Assembly: GCA_964420145.1 (NCBI GenBank)
Contig: CAYQRB010000019.1
Span: forward strand, 1 to 17,052
Direction: 5' to 3'
DNA from: JAJTYI01 sp964420145
GTDB lineage: Bacteria > Patescibacteriota > Dojkabacteria > B142 > OLB20
Length of the DNA stretch: 17,052 bases
The position numbers and the translations under genes are program-made. Shown here in pieces: positions 1 to 8,124 of this stretch. The notes under the pieces are model-generated. The model saw only the letters and a program-made list of their open reading frames with translations. It made no database searches and was not told the origin of the DNA. Position 1 is the first letter of the stretch; each line of letters begins with the position of its first letter.

Positions 1-1913
1 CTACACATAGCGGCAGAAAGAATCCTCGGCACCAAAAGCAATCCCATAAACTGTGCGTTTTCCTCTCCTATTAACCCTTTGGATATATTCACAATTAATA
101 TCTTTTGATTATCCATCACCCATCGGATATTAAATCCAGATTTGGGTTGTCCAAAGATATTTCTAGCAAGTTTGTTGGTTACAAATCTATCAAACTTAGA
201 AACAATATATCCANNNNNNNNNNTATGAAATTCTTGGGTATTTGCCATTTCATCAGTCCAGTACCTTTTGACCAAATCATCTTTAATAAATGGTATTTTT
301 TTATTAGCATAATTCTGATCACTTAGAATCCTTAGTACTTCTACCAAAGTAGATCCCTCCTCCTCCATCACAGTCAGCATGGAGTTTCGAACAGCTCTTT
401 CGAACCTAGGCCCCGTAATACCTTGATTATGAGGATCAAACATCTTTTGCATCAAACCCAAAAAGGCGTTAACTACCCTATGTTTATCTTGTTCATCATA
501 ATATTCAATGATATTAAATCCGATAGGCCTTTCTGTATCACTAGGATCCCAGTAAATCACATCTTCTATCCTGTGCGGAGGGATTCTCTCTAGTAGCCAC
601 TCAGCACTATCTCCGTGAGGATCAAGAAAAGCTAAACCCTCTCCGTTTATAATATCTTGTAGTGCCATCTGTTGGAGAATATAGGACTTACCTGCACCAG
701 TTTTTCCAACTAGATACATATGTCTACGACGATCATCTCTCATCATAAAAATTCGTTTATTAACATCTCGGTAAATATTATTTCCAAGCCATAAATCCCC
801 GCTTGAGGGTATTCCGGAAGTAGCAGGTGCTCTTTTAGAAAGTAACCAATGAATATGAGGAGTGTCGATCATTTTATTTGGGAAATGCATAATAGTAGCC
901 AGCTCAGCAGTATTTAAAATACAGGTTTCCCTAGGAATACGATAAATAAAATCTTTTATAAATTCTCCTCTTTTTCTTTTTTTGATGGAATCTTTAACAA
1001 TTTCGTTACTCCCCTCTTTTTTGAATTGCGAAAAAGGACTAATCATCGTATCTAGTATTTGTGAAGCATCTGCCTCTGTGTTAGCAACCGCTACAAGCCT
1101 AAGATCTGTATAAAAGCCTCCCTTTTCACATTTTTTCTCAATTGCAGCGAGTAGGTCTTCCGGAGTATCAATCTTCTTTTTTTCAGGGTCTGAGTTATTA
1201 TGTCTTACTTTTTGTACATATTTTTTTCCTGAATTTCTCCAATCACTTCCTGCACCTGTAATTACAACCTGAAAAACCGCAGCTTCTCCTATTTTGATTT
1301 TACCCATTGTGGTCAAAATAGAAGATAGAGAATCGGTTGGTAACTCCTCATATGTACGAATTGGCTTATACCCATCTTTGTCTAGTTTTAAGGAAGTAAA
1401 TGCCACCTTACTTTTGTCATTAAAAACATTATATTCGTCTGTCTGAGTAACCTCGGCAGTTGGATAAGCACCATTGATTGCTTTCTCTACTGTATTAGCT
1501 ATACTCTTACTTGCTACAACATAAAACCTGATCGTTTCAGGTAACCCCACAATCTCAAAACTAACAAAATTTTTAGCTCCTACGAATTTTTGCTTTCCTT
1601 TTAATTTTTCATAAATTCCTAGTAATCCGGAAAACATTTGGTCTGCTGCCTGTATTTCCACCTCATTTGTCTTGGGAAGCCTAATTTCAAATACAACTGC
1701 TTCTAGTGATTTCTTTTCTGATGAAGCATCTTTAACTTTTTCAACAAATCGTATGAATAAATACCTAGCCAGAAAAATAAGTCCAATAAGTGAGAATATC
1801 ACCAAAAACAAACCTACCCAGAACGAGGGTTCCAGTAGAAAACCAAAAAAACCTCCTCCAGAGGATACATAAGACGGAGTAGTAACTGGAAGTCTTGTTT
1901 GTGTAAAAATCAT
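1..1913 (-). CDS. VirB4/VirD4-like type IV secretion ATPase, 3' end missing
   Basis: I translated this frame by hand. It starts at ATG 1913-1911 and stays open to the window edge, about 637 codons, so the C-terminus is missing. The start has little Shine-Dalgarno. Residues about 30-52 form one membrane segment (FWVGLFLVIFSLIGLIFLAR). Residues about 60-390 resemble the poorly characterised N-terminal region of CPR conjugation-type ATPases. Walker A is GKTGAGKS at about 403-410, and the Walker B-like stretch is GLAFLDPHGD at about 429-438, the DPHGD form seen in HerA/VirB4/VirD4-type pumps. The frame continues across ten Ns at 214-223 and resumes as GYIVSKFDRFVTNKLARNIF, which fits the family. 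By family knowledge it is a membrane-anchored ATPase that powers DNA or protein transfer. The substrate cannot be told here. It lies 60 bases after the hypothetical gene upstream and is probably the last visible member of that cluster. Confidence 0.8.
   Translation of the reverse strand, partial: MIFTQTRLPVTTPSYVSSGGGFFGFLLEPSFWVGLFLVIFSLIGLIFLARYLFIRFVEKVKDASSEKKSLEAVVFEIRLPKTNEVEIQAADQMFSGLLGIYEKLKGKQKFVGAKNFVSFEIVGLPETIRFYVVASKSIANTVEKAINGAYPTAEVTQTDEYNVFNDKSKVAFTSLKLDKDGYKPIRTYEELPTDSLSSILTTMGKIKIGEAAVFQVVITGAGSDWRNSGKKYVQKVRHNNSDPEKKKIDTPEDLLAAIEKKCEKGGFYTDLRLVAVANTEADASQILDTMISPFSQFKKEGSNEIVKDSIKKRKRGEFIKDFIYRIPRETCILNTAELATIMHFPNKMIDTPHIHWLLSKRAPATSGIPSSGDLWLGNNIYRDVNKRIFMMRDDRRRHMYLVGKTGAGKSYILQQMALQDIINGEGLAFLDPHGDSAEWLLERIPPHRIEDVIYWDPSDTERPIGFNIIEYYDEQDKHRVVNAFLGLMQKMFDPHNQGITGPRFERAVRNSMLTVMEEEGSTLVEVLRILSDQNYANKKIPFIKDDLVKRYWTDEMANTQEFHXXXXGYIVSKFDRFVTNKLARNIFGQPKSGFNIRWVMDNQKILIVNISKGLIGEENAQFMGLLLVPRILSAAMC
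214..223. other. 10-N assembly gap inside the ATPase gene
   Basis: Ten consecutive Ns interrupt the ATPase gene about 70 codons before the window edge. Counting the ten Ns keeps the reading frame (four unknown codons), and the flanking peptides join sensibly. The true gap size is therefore about 10 bases, or differs by a multiple of three. It is an assembly feature, not biology. Confidence 0.97.
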
Positions 1914-1934
1914 TAAATCAACTACTATTTGATT

Positions 1935-1940
1935 ATTATA
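1935..1940 (-). promoter_or_regulatory. possible -10 box before the ATPase gene
   Basis: On the minus strand a TATAAT lies 21 bases upstream of the ATPase start, in the 60-bp spacer. No convincing -35 box is at the right distance (TTAGTT at 18 bp is weak). In DNA this AT-rich the hexamer may be chance, so read-through from smpB is equally likely. Confidence 0.2.
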
Positions 1941-1973
1941 ATACAAGATTTCTCTGATAACTAACAGGGATTA

Positions 1974-2603
1974 TTATTGCTGATATGTCTGCTTTTTCAG
2001 TAATTTATCCAACAAAACGAATATCCAAGTTCTAGCTTCTTGAGGATCTCCAGTTCCTTTTTTATTTCGTATACTAGCCAAATTTGAAGTTATTGCAGGT
2101 GGGATATAATATCCAAACACTTTGGGCCCTTGTGGTTTTACTACAGGAGTAGGTACTGGCGTATCTTGTGGTTTTGTCTCAGTTTTCAACTCATCTTGAG
2201 GATTTTGATTTAAAGGTTCTTTATTTTCAACTTTTTCTAACTCAACTTCTGTATTTTCTATTTGGCGTAGTCTCTCATATCCGTATTCTATGTTTTCACC
2301 AGGGGTCTCTGTGGCTACCTGAATCGGAGCAGATTCAGGAGTTCCTCCATGTGCCGAAACAGGAGCTTGATTATTGGGAAACGAAGAATCTTGTGGTTGA
2401 AAAGACTGTGTCTGGTCATTTGGTGTTTGAAAAGTAGAAGGTGACATAGTTGGAGAAAACTGAGTATTTACAGGATAATTAGTAGTATCTCCAATCACAG
2501 ATTGATCTGCTACTTGATTTTGTTGCGCTCCTGTAGAAAAATCCTGTTGTGGAAATCCCGAATTGTCGCTTTGTTGTATTTGCTGGTTTTGTGTATCTTG
2601 CAT
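1974..2603 (-). CDS. hypothetical Q/N/P/T-rich protein with an ordered C-terminal tail
   Basis: A 209-residue protein that I cannot assign. Residues 1 to about 150 are low complexity, rich in Gln, Asn, Pro, Thr and Ser, and likely disordered; about 110-140 are more charged. The last 50 residues differ: a KVFGYYIPPAI stretch is followed by a basic patch (IRNKKG) and an amphipathic helix (EARTWIFVLLDKLLKKQ). This looks like a small conserved docking element on a flexible tether. There is no signal peptide or membrane helix. The start ATG is two bases after the smpB stop, so the genes are almost certainly co-transcribed. Two consecutive TAA stops end the frame. The ATPase gene follows 60 bases later, which makes a role with that ATPase possible, but this is inference from position only. 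Confidence 0.7.
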   Translation of the reverse strand: MQDTQNQQIQQSDNSGFPQQDFSTGAQQNQVADQSVIGDTTNYPVNTQFSPTMSPSTFQTPNDQTQSFQPQDSSFPNNQAPVSAHGGTPESAPIQVATETPGENIEYGYERLRQIENTEVELEKVENKEPLNQNPQDELKTETKPQDTPVPTPVVKPQGPKVFGYYIPPAITSNLASIRNKKGTGDPQEARTWIFVLLDKLLKKQTYQQ

Positions 2604-2605
2604 AG

Positions 2606-3061
2606 TTAATTATAACCCATATGTTTTAAATCACGATCAATTTGTCTAATCTGATCTTTTTCTTTTAATTTTTCTCTTTTGTCAAATTTCCTCTTTCCTC
2701 TTGCTAGTGCAATCTCAAGCTTAACTTTATTTTTATCAAGAAAAAGATTTAGTGGTACAATCGTTTGTCCCTTTACCTTAATCCCCGTAATTAACTGACC
2801 TATCTCTTGTTGATGAAGTAATAGCTTCCTATCTCGATCAAGTGTTACTTCCTTAGTATTTCCTGCTCCAGGCCACATAGCAACATGTAACCCCTCTAGT
2901 ACCGCTTCATTATTGATGATTTTAACATAACTTTCTTTCAGGCTAGCATAGCCATTTTTTATTGATTTTACTTCCCACCCCTGCAAAGATAATCCTGCTT
3001 GATATCTTTTAAGTACTTCGTAATTAAAAAGTGCTTTTTTATTATTAGATAGAATTTTCAT
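2606..3061 (-). CDS. smpB: SsrA-binding protein SmpB
   Basis: SmpB binds tmRNA (SsrA) and delivers it to stalled ribosomes for trans-translation in the cytoplasm. At 151 residues it has the usual length. Family signatures are clear: NNKKALFNYEVLKRYQAGLSL near the start, then GWEVKSIKNGYASLKESYV, the RKLLLHQQEI block, the LALARGK-type stretch (IALARGKRKFDKREKLKEKD) and a basic C-terminal tail ending RDLKHMGYN. The region after LEGLHV is a little unusual (AMWPGAGNTKE, where many homologues have a HISPY-like motif), but all structural blocks are present. It starts 21 bases after the stop of the PPM-like gene and is followed after 2 bases by the hypothetical gene, so it sits in a tight minus-strand operon. 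No tmRNA gene was recognised in the window. There is no clear Shine-Dalgarno. Confidence 0.96.
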   Translation of the reverse strand: MKILSNNKKALFNYEVLKRYQAGLSLQGWEVKSIKNGYASLKESYVKIINNEAVLEGLHVAMWPGAGNTKEVTLDRDRKLLLHQQEIGQLITGIKVKGQTIVPLNLFLDKNKVKLEIALARGKRKFDKREKLKEKDQIRQIDRDLKHMGYN

Positions 3062-3082
3062 ATCAATAAAACAGCTCTAGTC

Positions 3083-5338
3083 CTACAATTCGTTTAGCTT
3101 TGATAACTCAAGTTTATAAATTACTGATTGATCAATAGTGTAAGCCTTTCCTTGTGATGGAACAACTACAATATCTTTTATACCACTAAAGATCTTACTA
3201 TCTTTTGACTTAAACTGTCCTTTAAATTTAGCAGTCTGAATACCTTTATCAAAAACGGCAATTCTATTAGTAGTCGGATCAGTCAAGTAAATATTGGCTC
3301 CGTCTATAAACATACCGGTTGCACCATGCATATCTTGACCTTCAGGTAATCCAATTAGTTCAGGAGAATCATCTTGTCCGTTGAAAAATCTATACAAACC
3401 CTGTTTAAACTCTGCGAGTGTATATATTTTATTGTCAATTATATAAATATCTTTACCTGTCGCTAACTCATCAAGAGTAAACCTGGAAGCAGGTAGACCA
3501 TAGTTCTCTCCTGATTTTTCCATATACATTACTCTTTTGTTTGTAGTATCAACAAAGTATAACCTACCTCCACCTATCTGGACATATTCTATATCTGCTA
3601 CAGTTCCAATCTTTGCTTGGGAAGTTCCAGCAAGCCTTTTGATCTTTGAGGTTTCTAGATCATATATTCCGATTCTATTATCTTCTAATTCATCAAGGAA
3701 TATTACTTTTCCTGCATTATCGACAGTTATAGACTTTGGATTGACTAAACCTGAAACAATTTCTTCAATATTAGATCCATCATATCCTACCGAGTATATT
3801 TTCCCTAACCCTTCATCTGTCAAATATAACTTATCTGCCGAAAAAGCTATATCACTAATTTTGGCATCAGGGAAAAAACTAGCTACATCTACTAACTTAT
3901 CGTCTTTACTAACCGATACAACTCGATTAAAAAAATCTTGGGCAAACTCAAGTTTTTGACGATACTGTTCAACATCCTCTTTAACCGTATCGGAGTCTTT
4001 TACTTTTTCAATCTCCGCTTTTGCCAACTCAATCTCAGAAAGTCCTTGTTGTCTTTTTTCAGTACTATCAGCAATCTTAACCTCGCTAACCAAATCTTCA
4101 ACAAGCTCTACTTTTTTCTTAAGAGCATCTAATGATACTTTTACTTCTTCCACCTGTACTTTTTCCTCATTATTTTTGATTGCCTGCCTAACTCCTAAGT
4201 ACAATGCACCCGCACATAAAACAATCACTATACCTAGTGTCAAATATTTTCTTTTTTGTGAAACCAAAGAAGTTCCGTGCCCGTCTCTACCCCTATTCTC
4301 TCGATCTCCACTTTGTGATATTTTGGCAGATATCTTTGCTGGAATAGTTTTTATTGATTGTTTTGCATTTGCCAACAAAACCTTGTATGTTGTCTGTTTT
4401 TCTGTATTGCCCTGATCCATATCTTTTCGGGGAAAGTCTGGCCTACCTACAAAACTCTCCTCCTCTCCCAAAGTAGACTCATTATCCTCTATACTTAACT
4501 CATTACTTTGTATTTCTTCTGTTTCGCCAGAGATTCCTTCCTTTACAACACCTTCTTCTAATTCCTCATTATTTACAATTACTGGTTGCTCTTTTAACTC
4601 TTCTTTTTTGATAAGACTATCTTTGGACTCATCTTCTTCCTCGATAACTGTTAATACCTCATCATTCATAAATTTCTTATCTTCCTGATTTCCCAGAGAG
4701 TACCCCATAAGCATAAGTGCATGCTCATGATCATTTTTTCCTTTACTTGGAAATTCACTAAGATCAAACTTTTTTAAGATTTTACCAATCTGAGAGGAAG
4801 ACATTAAACTAGATGCTGGTTGCGTAGATAATAACAACCTATCGTTAGGTTCTAGCTTCATACTGGCAACTTCAACTAGTCCTTCTCCTGTTGGATCTTT
4901 TAATGCTGGAATAAGATCAACTTGTTTTCCATCACGATAAATAAAGATACTAGAGCTTCCTACATTCACAAAAAAAACAGTATCTCCTACGATTGCAGAA
5001 GCAATCAGATCCATCTCTACACCCGTCTTACTAACTTTGTCTTCTTTTTCTATGAGCTTAGCTAGATGGTTACCAGAAGAAATGACAGTTTTTTCAAGTG
5101 CCAGAAGTGTACTAGACTCATGCATTTCAAAGTATGTTTCATGAAAATAGTCGAGCAATATCCCCCCAGCAGTCAATAGATCAAAACCAGGGTCTGACTT
5201 TAGTCTTAACACAGCAAATACTTCACCTTTACGAGACAAAATCTCCTCATTACGAGGACGATAGTTGTAAACACTAGCAAGATAACCCTTGCGGATCTCT
5301 TTTCCGATATGGAATTGTCTAGAAACAGTTTCGATCAT
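3083..5338 (-). CDS. degenerate PPM-phosphatase domain / TM / beta-propeller membrane protein
   Basis: A 751-residue protein with four parts. Residues 1-215 resemble a PP2C/PPM phosphatase: AIVGDTVFFVNVGSSSIFIYRDG at about 115-137 aligns with the strand pair that normally carries GDSR, and LEPNDRLLLST at 162-172 matches the family's late strand. The GDSR position reads GSSS (127-130), and I see no N-terminal DG metal motif, so phosphatase activity is doubtful. Residues about 221-310 are an acidic, probably disordered linker. Residues 365-383 form one membrane helix, followed by a coiled coil (about 390-470). Residues about 490-751 hold repeated strands such as DKLYLTDEGLGKIYSVGYDG, GRLYFVDTTNKRVMYM and ANIYLTDPTTNRIAVFDKG, which suggest an NHL-like six-blade propeller outside the cell. 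The ATG overlaps the previous stop (ATGA). It probably senses or scaffolds across the membrane; this role is inferred. Confidence 0.75.
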   Translation of the reverse strand: MIETVSRQFHIGKEIRKGYLASVYNYRPRNEEILSRKGEVFAVLRLKSDPGFDLLTAGGILLDYFHETYFEMHESSTLLALEKTVISSGNHLAKLIEKEDKVSKTGVEMDLIASAIVGDTVFFVNVGSSSIFIYRDGKQVDLIPALKDPTGEGLVEVASMKLEPNDRLLLSTQPASSLMSSSQIGKILKKFDLSEFPSKGKNDHEHALMLMGYSLGNQEDKKFMNDEVLTVIEEEDESKDSLIKKEELKEQPVIVNNEELEEGVVKEGISGETEEIQSNELSIEDNESTLGEEESFVGRPDFPRKDMDQGNTEKQTTYKVLLANAKQSIKTIPAKISAKISQSGDRENRGRDGHGTSLVSQKRKYLTLGIVIVLCAGALYLGVRQAIKNNEEKVQVEEVKVSLDALKKKVELVEDLVSEVKIADSTEKRQQGLSEIELAKAEIEKVKDSDTVKEDVEQYRQKLEFAQDFFNRVVSVSKDDKLVDVASFFPDAKISDIAFSADKLYLTDEGLGKIYSVGYDGSNIEEIVSGLVNPKSITVDNAGKVIFLDELEDNRIGIYDLETSKIKRLAGTSQAKIGTVADIEYVQIGGGRLYFVDTTNKRVMYMEKSGENYGLPASRFTLDELATGKDIYIIDNKIYTLAEFKQGLYRFFNGQDDSPELIGLPEGQDMHGATGMFIDGANIYLTDPTTNRIAVFDKGIQTAKFKGQFKSKDSKIFSGIKDIVVVPSQGKAYTIDQSVIYKLELSKLNEL

Positions 5339-5562
5339 ATAAAGGGCAGTATAATAATGGCTAACAAAATTATAACTAAAAGTATAGCATGCAAATAAGA
5401 AAATAATAATACACGACTGTTACCTCCTGTCTCTACGACTTTACTAGCAAGCCCGGCTTGCCTTATCAATATGAGTATTGCAAAAATATGAATTAGCATA
5501 AAAACTATAATTGCTCCTTTACCTATGATAAATGCGATTGTTCTCAGGTCTATATTAGTCAT
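5335..5562 (-). CDS. small two-helix membrane protein
   Basis: A 75-residue protein, almost entirely two hydrophobic helices (about 8-33 and 49-74) joined by a short polar loop (RQAGLASKVVETGGNSR). It has no other recognisable domain. Small two-TM proteins of this type recur in CPR genomes, but I cannot name the family with certainty. Its start overlaps the stop of the PH-domain gene by one base (TAATG) and its stop overlaps the start of the PPM-like gene by four bases (ATGA), so all three are translationally coupled. It is the only gene in the window with a strong Shine-Dalgarno. It may be a small membrane subunit that bridges its two neighbours; this is inferred from gene order. The stop is TGA. 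Confidence 0.8.
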   Translation of the reverse strand: MTNIDLRTIAFIIGKGAIIVFMLIHIFAILILIRQAGLASKVVETGGNSRVLLFSYLHAILLVIILLAIIILPFI

Positions 5563-6272
5563 TATGGCTCACCTCCTTCGGATTCATCATCAGATAAAAT
5601 CGTCTCTACAGATACATGACCTCTGTGAGGACTCCTCCTCCTGCTTTTAGCAAGATTAGATAAATCGGTAATCACATCTCTAAACCAACTGGGATTAGAT
5701 AATGCAAGCAGATTAAATTTATTCTTTTCTGCGGCAGTCTGGACCAAAACATCTCCATAATCAAAAAGTGATGGTAAAAAACCGATAATACTCGTAGAAA
5801 CATCTTCAATATTTACCAACGCTGCCTCAGCAACTGATTTTCCAGTAAATACCTTAAAATCAACATGTAGTATTCTGAGGTTAGTGACAAGATAAATGTC
5901 AAAATACCAATCTAAGAAATTTACAAGGGCATAAGAGAGTACTAAAGAGTAATATAACAGTAGTAACATAATCCAGTTAGATAGAGGCATAAGCTCTATA
6001 ACACCTATAGGATCAATTCCGTGACTAGACAACAGTGAGCTGAAGATTTGCAATGTTAGAAATACCAAGACTGGAAAAATCAAACCAAGAATAAAACTAG
6101 TAATCCAGCCGATATTTACTGCAAGGTGACTCCTCATTAAAATATAAATACTCTCCCCCGGATCTTGAGAATTAAAACTTACTCGTTCGGGGTAAACCTC
6201 AAGTATTCCAAAAGGCTTTCGCACACGACGAGGCAAAATCTTTGCTAAGTTACTTGGAATCTGTGGTGGCAT
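5562..6272 (-). CDS. PH-domain membrane protein (YdbS/bPH_2-like)
   Basis: A 236-residue integral membrane protein. The N-terminus is basic (PRRVRKPFG), followed by a short strand block (ILEVYPERVSF, then ESIYILMRSHL), two membrane segments (about 52-77 and 99-120), and a bacterial pleckstrin-homology-like domain at about 123-207. There, FDIYLVTNLRILHVDFKVF, VNIEDVSTSIIGF and FDYGDVLVQTAAEKNKF follow the usual PH-like order: a dynamic strand, the VNIEDV turn, then the GDV strand. The tail (208-236) is basic then acidic and probably flexible. Members of this family are membrane proteins of mostly unknown role. It is first in the coupled three-gene module and overlaps the next gene by one base. 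An inverted repeat lies directly upstream of the start. Confidence 0.85.
   Translation of the reverse strand: MPPQIPSNLAKILPRRVRKPFGILEVYPERVSFNSQDPGESIYILMRSHLAVNIGWITSFILGLIFPVLVFLTLQIFSSLLSSHGIDPIGVIELMPLSNWIMLLLLYYSLVLSYALVNFLDWYFDIYLVTNLRILHVDFKVFTGKSVAEAALVNIEDVSTSIIGFLPSLFDYGDVLVQTAAEKNKFNLLALSNPSWFRDVITDLSNLAKSRRRSPHRGHVSVETILSDDESEGGEP
5571..5578 (-). promoter_or_regulatory. strong Shine-Dalgarno for the two-helix membrane protein
   Basis: AAGGAGGT on the minus strand lies 8 bases upstream of the ATG at 5562-5560, inside the end of the PH-domain gene. This is near-perfect anti-16S complementarity and fixes the start. Other genes in the window have no comparable site, so this internal cistron may be translated more strongly than its neighbours. 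Confidence 0.85.
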
Positions 6273-6275
6273 AAA

Positions 6276-6305
6276 TTTATGTTAATTTAGTAATTTTAAC
6301 ATAAA
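6276..6305. repeat. 10-bp inverted repeat before the PH-domain gene
   Basis: TTTATGTTAA (6276-6285) and TTAACATAAA (6296-6305) are perfect inverted copies with a 10-base spacer, and begin 3 bases upstream of the PH-domain gene start at 6272. The repeat would occupy the leader or promoter of the three-gene module. It could be an operator or an RNA hairpin near the start codon. It is very AT-rich, so chance is possible. Confidence 0.4.
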
Positions 6306-6358
6306 CGAAACAGGAGATTAACTACTCAATACCTATCACATCTATTTTATATAGAAAA

Positions 6359-8113
6359 CTATTGTTGTTTGAAGTTCCAGGTGAGACTGTAAATATAATC
6401 ATATTGTCCAGATGGTTTTTTGGCAGCAATCCAAATATTCCAGATAGCTTTAAAATACCACCCTGCCATATTTATGGTTCCATCGGTACCACTCACAGTC
6501 ACAATCTTTACTCGTCCAGACGGATCTTTTGTAAAACTTAATCCGGTGATAGTCCCTACGGTATTAACTGTCCGGATTGAATGGGTATTAGCAGGGTTAG
6601 AAGCAGCATGTTTTACCATATCGTTTACTTGCTCCATATTATAACCATTTGTTCTCCATTGCCAGCTCGACCACTGTGTTTTCTCAGCATGTTGGTTGTC
6701 ATTGACATGTCTTAAGTAGGGATATGCAGATCCAGCACCATAAACATTAGACCAGACCGTGTCGTTATTAGCCGTACCCAATCCTTGATTGTTATCTGAG
6801 GAGTAAACAGCGGTTATTAAGTTTCCACCATGCTTAATAACTTTATTCTTTGTTTGAAGCGTAACATCAAGATCCCCGTCATGGAAAAAATCACTATCTG
6901 TTCCGCCATCTTTTAGGTAATTCACCTGGCAACTCTGTGTTAAACATATTGGACGATCCTCACTGCCGTTATTTGTATAATTAACGGCATAAGTTCTAGC
7001 ACCAATCAACTGTGCTTTCCTAGCCTCTATAGGCCAACTCTCAGGCATCTCTCCTAACCCTCCTAGATAATCATCAAATCCGACCCTCTTTTTCACTGAA
7101 TTTGCACACGGAGGAGTAATTGTAGTAGGACCACCTGGACAGTAGATAATCCAAACATACTCATTCATAGGATAATCCACGACCTCGACTCCAGTGTAGT
7201 AAAGTTTTAAAATTTGCTCTGCATTCCAACCTGCACTTGCATAGCCTTTTGCACCGTATTGGGACATACCTACACCATGACCTTGTCCCATACCTTTGTC
7301 AAGATTTCCATCATAGCCTTGTCCACTAAAGAAAAACTGACCACTGGTAATATTTAGTGTTCCACCTGTTCCATCTCCCTTGGTAGCTTGCTTTTCCAAA
7401 TCCAACAATGCCTGTTGCTCAGCCGAGACAAGGCTTATTTTCTGTTTAATCGCGCCAACACTTGCATTGGCAGAAGCAATGTTTGCATTAAACTGGGCAA
7501 TCTGCTTTTCTAAACCTGCTTTCTTTTCTACCAGTCCCGTATTATCCTGAGAGAGCTTTTCTATTTGTTTTTGGTGTTCTTCATTGCTTTTATTTAACTG
7601 ACCTAACTCAGTAACCAATCCAAGTATAGAGTTTTTTGAAGTTTCGGTAACATAGTTATAATAAATTGTATTTTTCAAAATATCTTCTCCCCCAAAAATA
7701 GTCAAACCCTCATTATTGGCCTTCCAGGAGATATATGAAGTAGTCACCTGTATATCCTGTTGTTTCTCTCTTTCCTCTTTTTCGAGAGTTCGAATACTTA
7801 TTTCTTGCTCTAACTGTTCTTTTTTGAGCTTATTAACTTCTAGTTGACTCTCGATTTCAGTAATTTCCGCTTTAATTTTTTCGATTTCAGAAAGAGAAGA
7901 AGACTTCCTAGCGACATTAGTTTTTAGGGTTTGCTCAGCTTTTTTAAGATCCGAGTTTAGAGTATTAAGCTCCTTTTGCTTTATGGCTTTTTCAGCCTCA
8001 ATCTCATTTGCAGAACGAGCAGATACAATAACAGGATTTAATCCTATACATAATACCAGTATTACCCCAAACAGATTTATTAGTTTGTAAACAGATTTTT
8101 TTGTTGCGTACAT
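6359..8113 (-). CDS. secreted coiled-coil SpoIID/LytB-domain protein
   Basis: A 584-residue exported protein. Residues 1-33 form a signal peptide (hydrophobic 11-30, likely cleavage after VSA). Residues about 35-240 are predicted coiled coil (charged heptads, many Lys/Glu/Gln) with a short break near 125-160. GQGHGVGMSQYGAKG at 276-290, then GWNAEQILKLYYTGV, is the SpoIID signature block. The catalytic-type block follows: GEMPESWPIEARKAQ at 354-368 with the conserved Glu355 and GARTYA, then YSSDNNQGLGTANNDTVW at 437-454. By family knowledge SpoIID/LytB proteins are lytic transglycosylases that act on denuded glycan, so this probably remodels the cell wall outside the membrane. The GHGVGMSQ block precedes the catalytic block, the reverse of Bacillus SpoIID. 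The start ATG lacks a Shine-Dalgarno. Neither neighbour suggests sporulation. Confidence 0.87.
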   Translation of the reverse strand: MYATKKSVYKLINLFGVILVLCIGLNPVIVSARSANEIEAEKAIKQKELNTLNSDLKKAEQTLKTNVARKSSSLSEIEKIKAEITEIESQLEVNKLKKEQLEQEISIRTLEKEEREKQQDIQVTTSYISWKANNEGLTIFGGEDILKNTIYYNYVTETSKNSILGLVTELGQLNKSNEEHQKQIEKLSQDNTGLVEKKAGLEKQIAQFNANIASANASVGAIKQKISLVSAEQQALLDLEKQATKGDGTGGTLNITSGQFFFSGQGYDGNLDKGMGQGHGVGMSQYGAKGYASAGWNAEQILKLYYTGVEVVDYPMNEYVWIIYCPGGPTTITPPCANSVKKRVGFDDYLGGLGEMPESWPIEARKAQLIGARTYAVNYTNNGSEDRPICLTQSCQVNYLKDGGTDSDFFHDGDLDVTLQTKNKVIKHGGNLITAVYSSDNNQGLGTANNDTVWSNVYGAGSAYPYLRHVNDNQHAEKTQWSSWQWRTNGYNMEQVNDMVKHAASNPANTHSIRTVNTVGTITGLSFTKDPSGRVKIVTVSGTDGTINMAGWYFKAIWNIWIAAKKPSGQYDYIYSLTWNFKQQ

Positions 8114-8118
8114 ACTTC

Positions 8119-8124
8119 AGTATA
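8119..8124 (-). promoter_or_regulatory. possible -10 box for the SpoIID-domain gene
   Basis: TATACT on the minus strand ends 5 bases before the ATG at 8113-8111 and directly abuts the inner end of the 18-bp inverted repeat. Transcription from it would start at or next to the ATG, giving a leaderless mRNA. No -35 box is evident. Confidence 0.3.

Noticed and set aside
2168..2437. 89-codon plus-strand frame opposite the Q/N-rich gene
   Set aside because: It is the antisense of a low-complexity stretch and has no start context.
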